This document shows positions 44,201 through 56,300 of a stretch of DNA of 64,000 nt, piece after piece. The notes under the pieces were generated by a model. The model ran no database searches. It was not told where the DNA came from and saw nothing but the letters and a program-made list of their open reading frames with translations. The stretch is from Beroe forskalii (Eukaryota > Ctenophora > Nuda > Beroida > Beroidae), in NCBI GenBank assembly GCA_011033025.1, contig WFMF01000014.1, positions 682,001 through 746,000 on the forward strand, given 5' to 3'. Every line of letters begins with the position of its first letter. The first letter of the stretch is position 1. Both the position numbers and the translations under genes were made by a program.

Positions 44201-47172
44201 AGGACCAATTTCAGAACGATTAGATGAGTGAAAATATTCAATTATATTCAGTAACTTACACAATTATAGGTCGTTTAGGCTACATACCAAGCTCCTGTGG
44301 ATCTACAGTCATATGGTAGACATCATAAAACAATCGAATTTTAACCTAAAAATCGTTTGGAAAGGTGCTAGAAATTAATAAAATGTAACCCAAAAAACCA
44401 AAAAACCTAAAAAAACCAAAAAAAACCTAGCCCAAGAATCGGAAAAGTAGGGTGGGGCTTGGTTTTTTTTGGGCTTCATCCCCCCCAATTAAACCCCCCA
44501 AAATTAAACCCCCTATCGACAGCAAAAATTATTTTAGTATGATTCAAAAAAGCACCAAAATGAAGAAACAAAAAAGGTACCATTTGAAAAAGTTGCCAAA
44601 AATCACGAATAAAAAAGGTACCATTTGAAAAAGATGCTGAAAATCAGAAACAAAAATGGTACCATTTCATAAAAGTTCCAAAAATTATAAACAAAAATGG
44701 TACCAAAAACCGGAAACAAAAATGGAACCAATTCCAAAAATCGCCAAAAATCACGACCAAAAATGGAACCATTTTGAAATGGTGCAAAAAATCAGGAACA
44801 AAAATGGTACCATTTCGAAAGGGTGCAAAAAATCAGAAACAAAATGGTACCATTTGAAAAAGATGCTGAAAATCAGAAACAAAAATGGTACCATTTCGAA
44901 AGGTTGCAAAAAATCAGAAACAAAATGGTACCATTTGAAAAAGATGCTGAAAATCAGAAACAAAAATGGTACCATTTCATAAAAGTTCCAAAAATTATAA
45001 ACAAAAATGGTACCAAAAACCGGAAACAAAATGGTACCATTTCTAAAATTCATAAAAATCACGACCAAAAATGGTACCATTTTGAAATGGTGCAAAAAAT
45101 CAGGAACAAAAATGGTGCCATTTTGAAATGGAGCAAAAAATCAGGAGCAAAAATGGTACCATTTCGAAAGGGTGCAAAAAATCAGAAACAAAATGGTACC
45201 ATTTGAAAAAGATGCTGAAAATCAGAAACAAAAATGGTACCATTTCTAAATATCGCCAAAAATCACGACCAAAAATGGTACCATTTTGAAATGGTGCAAA
45301 AAATCAGGAACAAAAATGGTACCATTTGAGAAAAAAAATTCCCCTTTTTTCACTAAGAATTAAGCCCCCTAAAACCCCCTAAAACCCCCCAAAACCCCCC
45401 AAAATTAAACCCCCTATTGGCGATTTTTTGATATCCACCAAAATTGAGGGGGTTGGCCCCCCCCCCCCCCCGTATTGAATAAAACGTTTGCAACATACCC
45501 TCAACAGTACCTACTGTATGAAGGTGATATTAATGATCATATGACAGCCAGCAGAATGACAGCTAACCTTGTGACATGGACGCGATACAGATCCTTCCAG
45601 ATAAGAGCTGATCTGCCACCTTGAGGAACCTGGCCCTGTTGTTCCCACTGATGTTTGTCACGTACTCGCCACCCTCGTGAACCTGTAGTGGAGAGACTGT
45701 TTAATGGAACTTGAAATTGTTTTCGTGCGCAACGCCGCAACATGCTTTATGAAACAAATCGACAATAATAATGGGGATAGGCCTTTTATTACCTATCTTA
45801 TCGAGACAACTAAAATTGTAGTAATGACGGTTAGAAGCTTGACGTACCTCGCTATCTTTGTTGAGTAGGTTTTCCCTTGGTACCCGCACATTATCGAAAG
45901 ATATCTTGGCGTTGTCAATACCGTTCAAACCCATTTTAATACCCATGTCATGTATCGTAACACCTGTGGCGACATTTAAGTTGGATATATCTCAAGTGTC
46001 CATCCCAAGAACTAAGATTATAACTTGTGAAATAAAATAAATTGGCATTAGGTTTTATCAACACCACATAACTCGATGAGACGTTACTCTTATGTGTACC
46101 CATGGATCGATCGTCGATAAAAATGCGTAAATTTCGATAGAAATTTTATGAAAAATAAATTGCGCGCACTGTAAAATGCGTTTCTTTATCAACCGCTTTG
46201 CCGATCTATGCACGAGCACAGTGTATCTTCCTCACCAGGCATGGTGTTTCCCTGCTCATCCCTTATCTTGACCAGCACGCCATGTATCCCATTATTCTCC
46301 TCCCCCGTCATCAGCTGTGCAAACACCACCATATGGTTAGCGTGCACTGCCCCGTTCGTTATCCAGTACTTCTGGGCCTTTACCGACGGCGTGTGGATCA
46401 CGAACTCGTCGGTTTCCGGATCGTAGGTGGCGGTCGTTTCCATTTCTACGGCGTTGTTACCGTACCCCAGCTCGGAGAGACCGAAGCAGCCGATGTTGGT
46501 GAGACTGTCGATACCGTCCAGAACTTCCTTGTGACGGGCAGTGCCGAGCTTTAGTACAGTGCCTGGGAGGGATGGGGGTGAGGGATAGACAATCAAAACG
46601 TGATTTCAGACAATTTATAGGTTCTGTATTTATTTAACAATAAAAGCTTTGGAACTATAAACAGACTGAACACTGTTGAAATAAAAAAGAAAATAGTGAA
46701 TAAGAACTAAACGTAGCATTTAGGAGTATTACAATTAGGTATAAAGATTTGATTTCGAGTTACCTCCGAACAAATTGAACTGCACTGTCATCTTCGTAGC
46801 CGTAGCACCGTCAACAATTGAGGTGTTTTCATGAGCAGCAAAGATAGCAGTGGGATTAGTTGAGAAGAAGTGAACTGAAATGAACTTCTCATCGCACAAA
46901 GCTTTCAATCTTCTCAATGCCAGTTCTCTTTCGTCTTCCAAGCTTAGATTGTATTGGGGAATGAACGATTTGTCATTACTCAAAAACTGTCGCATTTTCG
47001 TGTGCAATTCTTGATTTTGGTCATCGATAAAATCTGTCATTTTGTTAGGATCAAAGGATGGATTAGGATTCCACGAATCTCTCAACTTGGCAAGATCTGA
47101 GAAGCATCTGATAGCCGATAGTGTGCCACTGTGATTCAGAGCCAAACTTCTCAGTCTTTGGACAAGTGCCAT
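41279..47172 (-). CDS. Acyl-CoA oxidase-like flavoprotein, complete copy (5 exons)
   Basis: FAD-dependent oxidation of acyl-CoA to 2-enoyl-CoA in fatty-acid breakdown. Exons are 47172-46764, 46562-46236, 45963-45848, 45682-45568 and 42345-41279; all phases agree and give 677 residues, the usual length. The start MALVQRLRSLALNHSGTLSA resembles a mitochondrial presequence, and the C-terminus (YEARVR) is not a typical peroxisomal signal, so location is uncertain. Family motifs: QFNLFGGTVLKLGT, FGLSELGYGNN, KYWITNGA, VTIHDMGIKMGLNGIDN with VRVPRENLLN, RERCGGQGYLA and SSMTAEGDNSVL (the last includes the expected catalytic Glu region). It is closest in style to the ACX2/ACOX3 branch (inference). 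Intron 4 holds a 3.0-kb inverted-repeat element. The bases before exon 5 repeat the end of exon 4 (see findings). Confidence 0.82.
43655..43753. repeat. 99-bp perfect palindrome
   Basis: Two 49-base arms pair without a mismatch around a single C at 43704. The left arm contains CATGCAGCTAGGACATCC, the right its exact complement. It overlaps the coding-like stretch beginning VDVLAAWLIKQGTE on the right side. Confidence 0.9.
44565..45335. repeat. GGTACC satellite within the 3-kb element
   Basis: Units of about 45-50 bp built on AAAATGGTACCATTT, alternating with GAAAATCAGAAACAAA-type spacers. Two larger blocks repeat at about 44630-44720 and 44945-45030. Frames of over 100 codons on both strands are artefacts (Lys/Asn/Gln-rich on plus, Phe/Leu-rich on minus). 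Confidence 0.8.
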
Positions 47173-47794
47173 CCCACTGTAAGTGTAAGCAGATTAGATT
47201 TATCATGTGAGCAGACAAAATTTTGAACAAATTAATAGATATGCACTACAGATGTATTACGTAACTTCGAGCTAGATTTAGCACTTCTCAAGTTCTACAG
47301 AACAGTCGAACTATATGCAGTAAATTTAATCAATTTAAAGTTAGAACTTTAGAACATACACAATGTTCTTTTAAATTATGAATCGCCAGAAACCTTCGCC
47401 TCAGAGAACTCAGTAAATTAATAGTCTGGAGTCAGATAAGATAAAATGGTTAAAGTATATCAATATTCGAAAATATAAATATTATGATCTTTTATGTTAA
47501 ACGTGATGAATTAAGCCATCACACTTACAATTTAGATTCATGACTTTCAAGTAAATTTAACTTTGATAAAACCAGCAGAAAAAGCATGATTAGGACCTAA
47601 GTAATCTCAACATCTACTAACAAAATGTGAATAGCAATGTGTGACCCATTTCAATTTGATCATTGCATACTTTTAAATGTTACTTCAATTTCAACCAGTG
47701 GCTCATAATTTTATCGTCAGTTAACATAATATATTAATTATTTTGGTGCAATAGTTCTGTTTGTCTTCTTTAGCACAAGAACAAATCGTGTGCT
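47173..47794. other. Intergenic region between the oxidase and U1-70K
   Basis: AT-rich, no repeats or genes recognised. It should contain the oxidase promoter and the 3' end of the U1-70K transcript. Confidence 0.4.
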
Positions 47795-49014
47795 CTAAAC
47801 ATCAGGCTTAGCCTCCTCTTCTTCAATTGGCTCCTCCTTTATTTTGACATCTGCTGCACTCTCGCCACCCTTGACATCTCGGCTACCCTCTCTGTCCCTG
47901 TCTCGCTCATCAAACCGCTCCTTAACATCAGCATCTCTGTCCTTGTCGTCTTCCCTATCCCTTCTCTGTCCCTCTCACCGTTCCTATCTCCTCTGTCTCT
48001 ATCCCTGTCACGCCGGTCATCACGATCTCGTCTGTCTCTCTTCCTGTCTCTGTCACGGTCGTCATCCCGTCGTTCACGCTTCCTATCCCCATCTCTGTCC
48101 CTTCTACGATCTGAATCATCCCGATCCCGTCTTCTGTCATCATCCCTGCCCCTTTCTTCCCTTCTGTCAGAGGAGCGAGGCATTCTTCTGTCCTCCTTCC
48201 TGTCTTCATCTCTTACTGACCGGTCACGGTCTGAAGATCTTGCTCTTTCAGATTTATCTCGAGATCGTGATCGTTCTTTAGATCGAGGCCTCTCACTCTC
48301 ATCCCTCGTGTCAATGTTCAGTAGCCTCTCACGCATCCTTTGGGCTCGTGCCAACTTGTCCTGGTATTGGCGTGGGTCCACCCGTCCTGAGTGGGTTACA
48401 TTCATTTCAGGTGCTCCAATACGTGTCCCGCCAAGACCACCTCCGAATCGCCGTGGCTTCCAGTTCTTCACAGTTCTTCCCCGTTCAATGTCAACAACAA
48501 CCCGTTTACCATCGATTTTTCTGCCATCTCCATACTTGAAAGCAGCCCTCATTCCCTTTTCAGTTTCATATTCAATGAAAGCATAACCCCGGGGTTTACC
48601 CGTCCTAACATCCCTTACCATGTGGATTTTACGTATGTATCCAAACTCTTCGAATTCTCGCTGCAATTTGTCCTCTCTGGTATCATAGTTGATCCTAGAA
48701 ACAAAAACTGTCTTAAAAGCATCACCAGACGCATTAACATCATTATGCGGATCCCAAGATTGCATCTTTTGCTCGATCAGATTTTTCTGGAGGTCCTCTT
48801 TTTCTTTTCGTTTAGCTTCACGTCTTTCTGCCCGAGTGGGTACCTTTTGAGGAGTGGGTGTATCGGCAGGATCTTCAAACAAAGCCAGATAAGAACCAAT
48901 TCCAGTTAGAGTGCAAAGTTCATTAGAATGTTTAGGCTGAGGTGGGGGTAGATATGGCAAAGGATCCCTTGGTGCAAACAATGCCAGCAGATTCCCTGGC
49001 AAGAATTGAGTCAT
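47795..49014 (-). CDS. SNRNP70: U1 snRNP 70-kDa protein, intronless
   Basis: Core U1 snRNP protein that binds stem-loop I of U1 snRNA and helps define 5' splice sites in the nucleus. The start is the ATG at 49014 ([20 protein letters not shown], the family's usual N-terminus); an upstream in-frame ATG at 49104 adds an unrelated leader. Then come a basic helix ([13 protein letters not shown], 61-73) and an RRM with RNP2 VFVSRI (103-108) and RNP1 RGYAFIEY (142-149). A glycine/arginine linker and a long RD/RE/RS-rich tail follow. The reading frame as written stops at 47839 after an untypical end. In the -1 neighbour frame the tail continues [17 protein letters not shown], then [11 protein letters not shown], and stops at 47795, which looks like the true terminus. 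A one-base loss near 47960-48000 is therefore likely (sequence error or mutation). Confidence 0.88.
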
Positions 49015-50245
49015 TGCTACCTCAGATGTTAAACTGTTAGAATATAATCTTAGTATGTATATTATAATGCGTGTTGCTACTATGTAGGGCAATACTGTTT
49101 TCAAGAAACAAAATTATTTTTTCATGGTGTTATAACTAGTCAAAAAATATTGAGAAAACTTCTGCATCCACCCTGAGGGGTGGGAAGGCCAAGCCCTTGG
49201 CCTTTTTAGCAGAAAATAGTAAACTTTCGAATTTTTTCAAAATTCCTCTGCTATCAAATTGCTAAATTGCTCATGATGAATGAAAATGGGGGGGTCCACT
49301 GGCCAACAGCCACTGGCAGGGAAATTACTGGAGTGCTTTTGAGGAAAATCTATTCGCAAGAGGGCTCCTTAATTCTGATGAACAAGCTTGTCACAGAGTC
49401 CTGTAGGGTATAACAGGACAGTAGACACTGGTGGGTGATACTGCCTCTCCTTCTGCAAAACTTGAAGTGCCAAGAAATCACTTACCCCAACATTGGAGCT
49501 TAAGTTGGCTTCCCAGAACTCTGTGAACTCTAAGGCCCTTACAGCCAGTCAAATCCATCTCTGCTCCACCACTAATTTACACCCTTCCACCATGACTATC
49601 ATCACCTCTTTCAACACCAGTGCTTCACCTCCTGCCTCCCTTCTTCCATCCACCTTGTTTATTTGTTTCTATTACAGGCCTCTTTGCCCCTATTGAGCCC
49701 AGAGGTGTCTGCATAGACTTTGGTTGATCAATCAAATTCACTATAAGTGCAAAAAGTGGTCAATTGCAAGTGGTAATGCAGGTTCTGCTATGTGTTATCA
49801 TAACTTTGAAAACACTTGCAAGCATATTCACAATACCTTCAAATCCACTCTCTTTGAGGGAGGGGGTGGCACTGACCTGAACTTACGATAAAAATGGATT
49901 GGAATAGAGACAATTGGGACAAATCATATCATACAACTGCCTAGATCTCTAGAGAGACTATCTGGACTGGGTGCAATGGCCTGAGTAGGTATGTTCCAAC
50001 TTAGTGACCAGTAACTTTTTTATACCAACCCAAAACTTCTTTTACTAGTACAACTAACCAACTTGAAACTAACAGTCTTATTTCCATAGCAACATTTATG
50101 GCACATGAATTCTTCAAACAATTACCAAGTCATTGGCAAATATCATCAATATCAGAAATCAGCTGGTTATGTCATTTTTTGTAGGATGTATTAGTCAGTG
50201 ATGATGCCACACCAATTTAAAGTTAAGATTCCTAATCATTTGAAT

Positions 50246-51000
50246 TTAAAAGAAATCTTTCTTCAAGACATCAATCTGCAAGACTTTTCTCCAACTCCAT
50301 ACTTGAACACCAACATGATCCCTTTGGGTAATGCAAGGTGGAGAGCAGTAGGATCTCAGTGAGTCACGCCAAGATGAGTGGTGTGCAGATATCCTCAGTC
50401 CAATACCTACCTCAGCTTTCAGGGTGTTTAAATTGCAAGAGCTTTTTATGAGGTAGGCCCCCCAGCGGCCCAGCAGTCACCCCCCTGGTACCAGGGTAAA
50501 GCACCATCAAGTGCAGTGACCACCTGCTTGAATAAAACTGAAACTAGCTCTTTGTTATTACTCCAAGCATCAAGAAATTAAGCAACACACTTAGTGAAGA
50601 GAAGTAGAGGACTGGTGGATGGATCTGGGTAATTTGTGACCTTTTACCTTGGACATTAATAAAATTAATGAGAGTGGCATGCATCCTGATCCAATACTCC
50701 ATCTTGAGAGATGCTTCTCCTGAAAATCAGGGTTAAAATATATTTGAATTAAAAAGAAATCTTTCTTCAAGACATCAATCTGCAAGACTTTTCTCCAACT
50801 CCATACTTGAACATAGGGAAAAGAAAAGGAATTATCTTGTTTTGTATTTTAATTGTATTGTAATGTTGATAAAAATAAATTTCTTTCTCTAAAAATTTCT
50901 TTCTCTTTGGGTAATGCAATGTGGAGAGCAGTAGGATCTAACTGAGTCACACCAAGATGAGTGGTGTGCAGGCATCTTCAGTCCAATACCTACCACAGAT
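50246..51000. repeat. Direct repeat pair, about 500 bp apart
   Basis: AAAGAAATCTTTCTTCAAGACA through CTCCATACTTGAACA, and TTTGGGTAATGCAA through GTCCAATACCTACC, occur twice with about 95 percent identity. In the second copy an AT-rich 85-bp piece separates the two parts. No function is visible. Confidence 0.6.
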
Positions 51001-51259
51001 TCCTAACTCATAATTAAATCAACTTAAGAGTGCTAGGGGCAGCTGAGAAATCTACATTCACCATCCAAAATTTCTGGAAATGGGAATTTTTTGATAAAAC
51101 TATCACAAATATTGACGCAAATTGAATGGATTTACTGCATTCAACCCTAAAATATATACCATACCCCAAAATATATACAAAATGCCGCTACCTGGTTGCC
51201 AGTTTGAAGGACCCACCCCATTACTCTTTAATGTGATGCCATCCATGCCACTCCCAGAT

Positions 51260-51365
51260 CCAAGAATTTTATTATTTAGGTGCTAAATCGTGGAATAATT
51301 CCCCATCAGAACTAAGGAACATCAATGACCCAAAGGTTATCACCAGAATATACAAAAAATAAACT
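51260..51365 (+). mobile_element. Probable LINE reverse-transcriptase tail remnant
   Basis: A plus-strand stretch reads YLGAKSWNNSPSELRNIND and ends soon after in RIYKK and a stop. The G-A-K-x-WN-x-x-P-x-x-(I/L)-R pattern is common at the C-terminus of LINE ORF2 proteins. No other part is seen; low certainty. Confidence 0.35.
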
Positions 51366-51938
51366 TCTGGAATCTGCCAAAGATGACATCTATAAGCTTA
51401 TAGTGTAGAGTTGAATTAACACTTAATCTTCTGGTCCTAGAATGTTAAAGTGGACCATTGCTAATTGCTAACTGTACCTAATTTAGTTGAATTTCTTTCT
51501 GGACTATTTTAAATTCAATGTCCTGTATTAGATTTTTATCCGGTAAATTCGAAATATAGGAGACACTTTTTTCCTTTTTTTAAATGTATTTCTTCCAACT
51601 TTTCCACGGGCAAGTATACTTGGTACTGATGTGATCTGACCTCAGCAAGTCATGATACTGCAGCCTTATTGACTTTTTCAATATAAATATGTTCAGTATG
51701 TTATTTAAACAAAGCAAGTTAAAGAATAAAGACAGCAACAAAGAAAGATTTCAAAAAATATACTACGAAAATAATGACATGGACACTATTTCACAATGCA
51801 ACGTTTCGATCATGTGATCAACATGCCATGTTCATTACTTGCGCACTTGCCATATGCCATGCTATTTGTCCCTGTTTGTTCGCGCAATCGCGCGCGCTGC
51901 GCACCTTTTATTTAATCGCGCACAAAAACACTTGTCAG

Positions 51939-52370
51939 TTCCTAAGCCCGCGTAGGTGTGTGTATTCCTAAGCCCGCAAAGCTAGGTGCGTGTACGCGCG
52001 CGCCGCGGCGCTTCCCTGGGGAAGCGCAGCGCATTGCGGAAAAAATGGCGTGGCGGAGGTTAGGGTAAAATCCTTGTCAGGCGTTGCCTGACCCCCTCGC
52101 GCGCGCGAAGCGCACGCCGCGCCGCGCGCCGCGCGCCACGACTCCGTCTGACAAACAGCGCCTGGATAATAAGATAAAAATATTAGTATATTTTTTTTTA
52201 ATTTTTTTCTAATTTTGGTCGTAGGATGCAGATGTTACCCTACCCGCGCGCGCGGCGCAACGTTCCACATTTGGACGTCACTTTGCAACCAAATAGTCAG
52301 CCACTTTGCAGCCATCCAGTCAGAAGAAATAGACGGGGCAATGCAACGTCCGTCGAAATTTTGGTGATTC
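51939..52370. mobile_element. MITE cluster and GC-rich repeat
   Basis: Two heads of the TTCCTAAGCCCGC family lie 26 bp apart (51939 and 51965). A GC-rich tract follows (CGCGCGAAGCGCACGCCGCG) with GTCAGGCGTTGCCTGAC. Then comes GTTACCCTACCC and the CGTTCCACATTTGGACGTC unit. This last part is the empty-site version of the repeat that holds the 3056-3300 MITE. Confidence 0.6.
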
Positions 52371-53324
52371 CTAAATAGACTTCTAGAATTAGGGACTTTT
52401 AGATTTTATGATTGAAACTCAAAAATTAAGTTTCATCAAACTGAGTGCAGTAAAGAACATTTATCTGATTTCTATGTACCATTAGTTTTGTTACGGATGC
52501 GGATTGGAGTAATAGCTTTATTTTTTAGTTACAATTATTGGTCTACTTTATACTCTATAACTTGCAATATAAGTCAGAACTTGCAATATAAGTTAGAACT
52601 TTTCCATCATGATGAAGTACCTTATCAAGATCAACTTCTGGCAAGAAATATCAGTACCAAGGACAGGATTTGAAATCAGGATAATGGATATGCAAAATTT
52701 TTCCAGGTTGAACAGATTTTCACAGTTGGCAGGGAAATTAAACCTCATCAGCTATTGGATATTTTCTTAACATTTGGTGCTATACAGCATTGGCTATGTT
52801 ACAGCACTACTGTGTAATACTTATTTTTGATGAAACACTTTAAAACAGTACATTATAAGGTATCTTACACATATGCATGCTCATCAGTCAAAACCAGTGA
52901 TCATCATTATTTCAGAGTTAACTGCCCTTTTAACTGCCCTTTTTACTACCCTACCTCATCAAATTACTACCCTACCTGATACCTCATTGAATTATTACCG
53001 AGTTTGAGTATAACATGGTGACTTATAGCATGATGATTGATTGTGTTGAATATTGTTCATCGGGCTCACAATAAGGAGCAGGTTATACCATGTGGTTATA
53101 ACTAAGCAGAATTATTAATTAATTAATTACCTCATCAAGAGGGTAGCTTAAAGGTGTAGTTAAAAAGTTTCTGTATCCCAGGGGGCAAGTTTAGAAAGTT
53201 TTCCTTTCAGGAAAATCTGTTTTATATCTATCTGAAATGCTGGATGCTGGGACAAAATAAATCCAATGAAAGCTTGTAACATTTGAGCTCACATAGCAAT
53301 AATGAACCATTCAATTCTTAGGAA

Positions 53325-56300
53325 ATGGGAGATAGTTGGGATGAAACTAGTTTTGATGTGAGTGAAGCAGATGCCAAAAGTCTTGCAAAGCATGTAGATT
53401 CAGATGGATTGGATGATGAAATTTTTGGTGGACTGGGTAAGAAACCTGCAGGAAATCAGTCTTTACTTAAGGCAATGCAACAGTCCACTGGAAAAGGAAT
53501 ATTTGATGATGATGACAATAAACCAAATATGAGGAAACCAGAGATTACTATAAAACAGCCTGAGATTAGGAAACCTCAGAATCAGCCATTCACCAAAAAT
53601 GTAACAAAGCCCTCTAAGAATGATGAAGATGATATATTAGCTGATTTGCTTGGAGATTCTGACTTATCTGACCTATCACAACAAAAAACAAAGTCAGTGC
53701 CTAGTGTTCCTTCAAATAAACAAACTGGGGGTGTCTTCAAGAAAACCCCTGATCAGTCAACCCAAAGACAGGGACCATCTCAAATGAGTGGAAAATCAAA
53801 AATTAAGAATGACTTATTTGATAATGACGATGATAGTGATATACTTGGGATGTTGGATGTCAAGAAAGACTCAAAGGAAGTGTCTGATAATAGACATCAA
53901 ACTCCACCAAGACTAGAAAAGTCATCCAAACCAACATTTGATGATATGATCAGCCGGACTTCCCTCATGAAAAGTAATGAAGAAATAACTCCAAGAAAGT
54001 TAACCTCACCAACTGATGATTTTGCAAGTCCTGCAGGTTTCACACCAAGGTAATTTTGTTATTATGTCCAGCATCCATTATAACATTTTTATAAACTTTT
54101 CCTCAGGGGGCATGGACAGGTTTTAAGAAAGGGGTCAGCAAGTTACATTCAAAACCTGTTTGATTTCGTATTTTGCTTGGCTCCAAGTTCTGTCAACCAT
54201 TAGAAATCTTTCGCAATCTCTGTCCAAAAAGGGGGAGGCAGTTGCCTCTGTTTTCTTCTCCCCTGGCTATGCACCTGCTATTTCTACTGCCATGCCACCC
54301 ACATCAGGAACTAAATATGTTCTATTCCATCTCTCTCTGGCCTCGACTGCCCCGCCAAGTACAACGGACAGACCTACCGCCCCCTCCTCGACAGAATGAA
54401 AGAACACGAGAGATGCTACAGACTGAATAACGCAGTTGACGACACTACAGACAGAGTGAAATCTGCTCCAGCTCATCACTCCCTCCCCACCGGACACAAC
54501 ATTGCCTGGAACGACATCCACATCCTCAAGTCCCTCCCCTCCCGCTCCCACCTAGACCTGACAGAACAGGCTGCCATAGCCACTAGGAAACCATCTATGA
54601 ACAGAACAGACAGCGCTCCAAAGTGCAGCACCCTGTGGAACCCCATCCTCCCCAAGATTTCCTCAACCTTCAGACCTACTGACTCAGGAATCCTCTTCCC
54701 TAACTACTGACACCACTTTTCTTGTTTATGTTATTAGTGATATTGTATTTGATTATCCCGTCAACTGATCACTCACACCCACCACCCATCCCCCACTCCC
54801 TGACACCACTCATTTCATTTATAAGCATCCTCTCACCTTCCATCTTCAGCTGACGACGATAATCATCACATGATTTTCAGCTCCTGATTTAAAGTTTATC
54901 GTATCATTTAAAACGTTTTAACTTGCTCTCTAAAGTTGTACCCTGATACGTCACACCCTCTCCCCATGGATCAGTCTACAAACGATGCAGTATCCAGTTC
55001 TACACCTACATCCCCTCAGCATCAACACCTTCGCCTCCCTCAACCCTCTACCCCTCCTTCAACGACAGCCTCCTCTCCCTCTTCGGACCTACTGCCCCCT
55101 CCTCTCAAGACAACCTCCTACCTCATGCAACGACTAGCCACCTACTCCTGCCACATATCCTTCCTCAAAGCCTGCAGGGACCACTCCTTCATCCCCAAAG
55201 GACTCCGACTTACCTCCCCTATCGCCTCAACCCGCGCCACAGACATCATGACCAGAGCCTCTACCTCCCTCCTGACAGAACGTCTCAACCACTATAGACA
55301 ACGCTTCGCCCACAGCAAGCAGAACTACGACGACAACCTCCGATCCCTACACCTCCTCCTCTCCCCCGAATACTACCAGAAACTCCTCCACCTACACGTG
55401 AAGAAGTCTTGCTACACCCACAAGAAGCAGCTTCTCAAACACAAGAAGAAGTTCGACGCCCTCCTCGCCGAACGACACTCCCTTCCTCTCCCCCCTACGC
55501 AGCTCTCCCGACGTTCGACATCCACACACCCACCTTTCGAGGACCTCTCTTCACCACCAAACCTATCACCAAGGACAACACCACGAAGACCGTCATCAAC
55601 CTCTCCGACCATCCCTCACCACGGCTCAGACTGAAGTCCTCTCCCTCGGGCTGAAGTTCGTTCCTACCCCCACCACCGACCCTACCCCCGACTTGGCTCC
55701 TCTCATCCAGAACGTCACCAAACAACTCGGAGACGGAATGGAATCCTCGGTCACACACCAGGTTACCTCTGTATTGTCTGACTATGACCCACAACGTGAC
55801 ACTACCCGTGACAATTTGACTAAACAACAACGTTCTGCTTTTGACATCACTCAAGAAACTTAAGTCTGACCTTCGCTTTCTTCCTGCTGACAAAGGCAAC
55901 GCCACCGTTGTCTTGACCAACCAGCAATACATTGACAAGGTTAACGACCACTTATCTTCAGGAAGCTACACTCTTCTCTCGTCCGACCCTACAGCGTCCA
56001 TCACCAACAAACTTCACAACGTCCTCAAGAAGCTGCTCAAGGAGAAGAAGATCGACGCCTCCCTCTTCAAACAGATGCGGAACCTCCACCCCAGATGGCC
56101 TCAGCTCTACGGTCAACCGAAGATCCACAAACCTGGAGCCCCCATCCGTCCTGTGGTCTCCTTCTACAACACCCCTCTCGAGGCTCTCCACAAAACCCTC
56201 TCACATCCTGAAGCCCCTGACGCAGAACCACCTCCGCCTCAAGGACTCCCTCGACTTCCGATCCAGATTCCTAGCATCCCTCAACCCTTCCTACCCCTAC

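Larger units (their letters stand above)
42472..45470. mobile_element. 2999-bp composite inverted-repeat element in oxidase intron 4
   Basis: It starts GGGGGGCCAACCCCC and ends with the inverted sequence plus a C run. A 6-bp duplication, CGTATT, lies at 42466-42471 and 45471-45476 (5 bp if the C belongs to the element). Block 1 shows the empty site, TTTCGTATTGAATT, at about 18848-18861. Inside is a second inverted pair (GGGGGATGAAGCCC at about 42594 and GGGCTTCATCCCCC at about 44471) flanked by ACCCCCTATCGACAGC repeats. Further in are a 99-bp perfect palindrome and a GGTACC satellite. No transposase frame is seen; family unknown. Confidence 0.75.
49015..53320. other. Intergenic region U1-70K to FBF1-like gene
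   Basis: 4.3 kb without a recognised gene. It contains a pair of direct repeats (50246-50412 and about 50755-51000), a probable LINE tail (about 51260-51365) and a GC-rich MITE cluster (51939-52370). The rest is AT-rich. FBF1 5' untranslated sequence and promoter should lie near its right end. Confidence 0.45.

Noticed and set aside
44656-45206. Frames over 100 codons in the GGTACC satellite
   Set aside because: They follow the 45-50 bp repeat unit and exist on both strands at once.
47955-48281. Plus- and minus-strand frames overlapping the U1-70K RD-rich tail
   Set aside because: Low-complexity shadows of the arginine/aspartate repeat.
49014-49104. Extended N-terminus of U1-70K from the ATG at 49104
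   Set aside because: U1-70K normally begins MTQFLP; the extra leader has no family resemblance.
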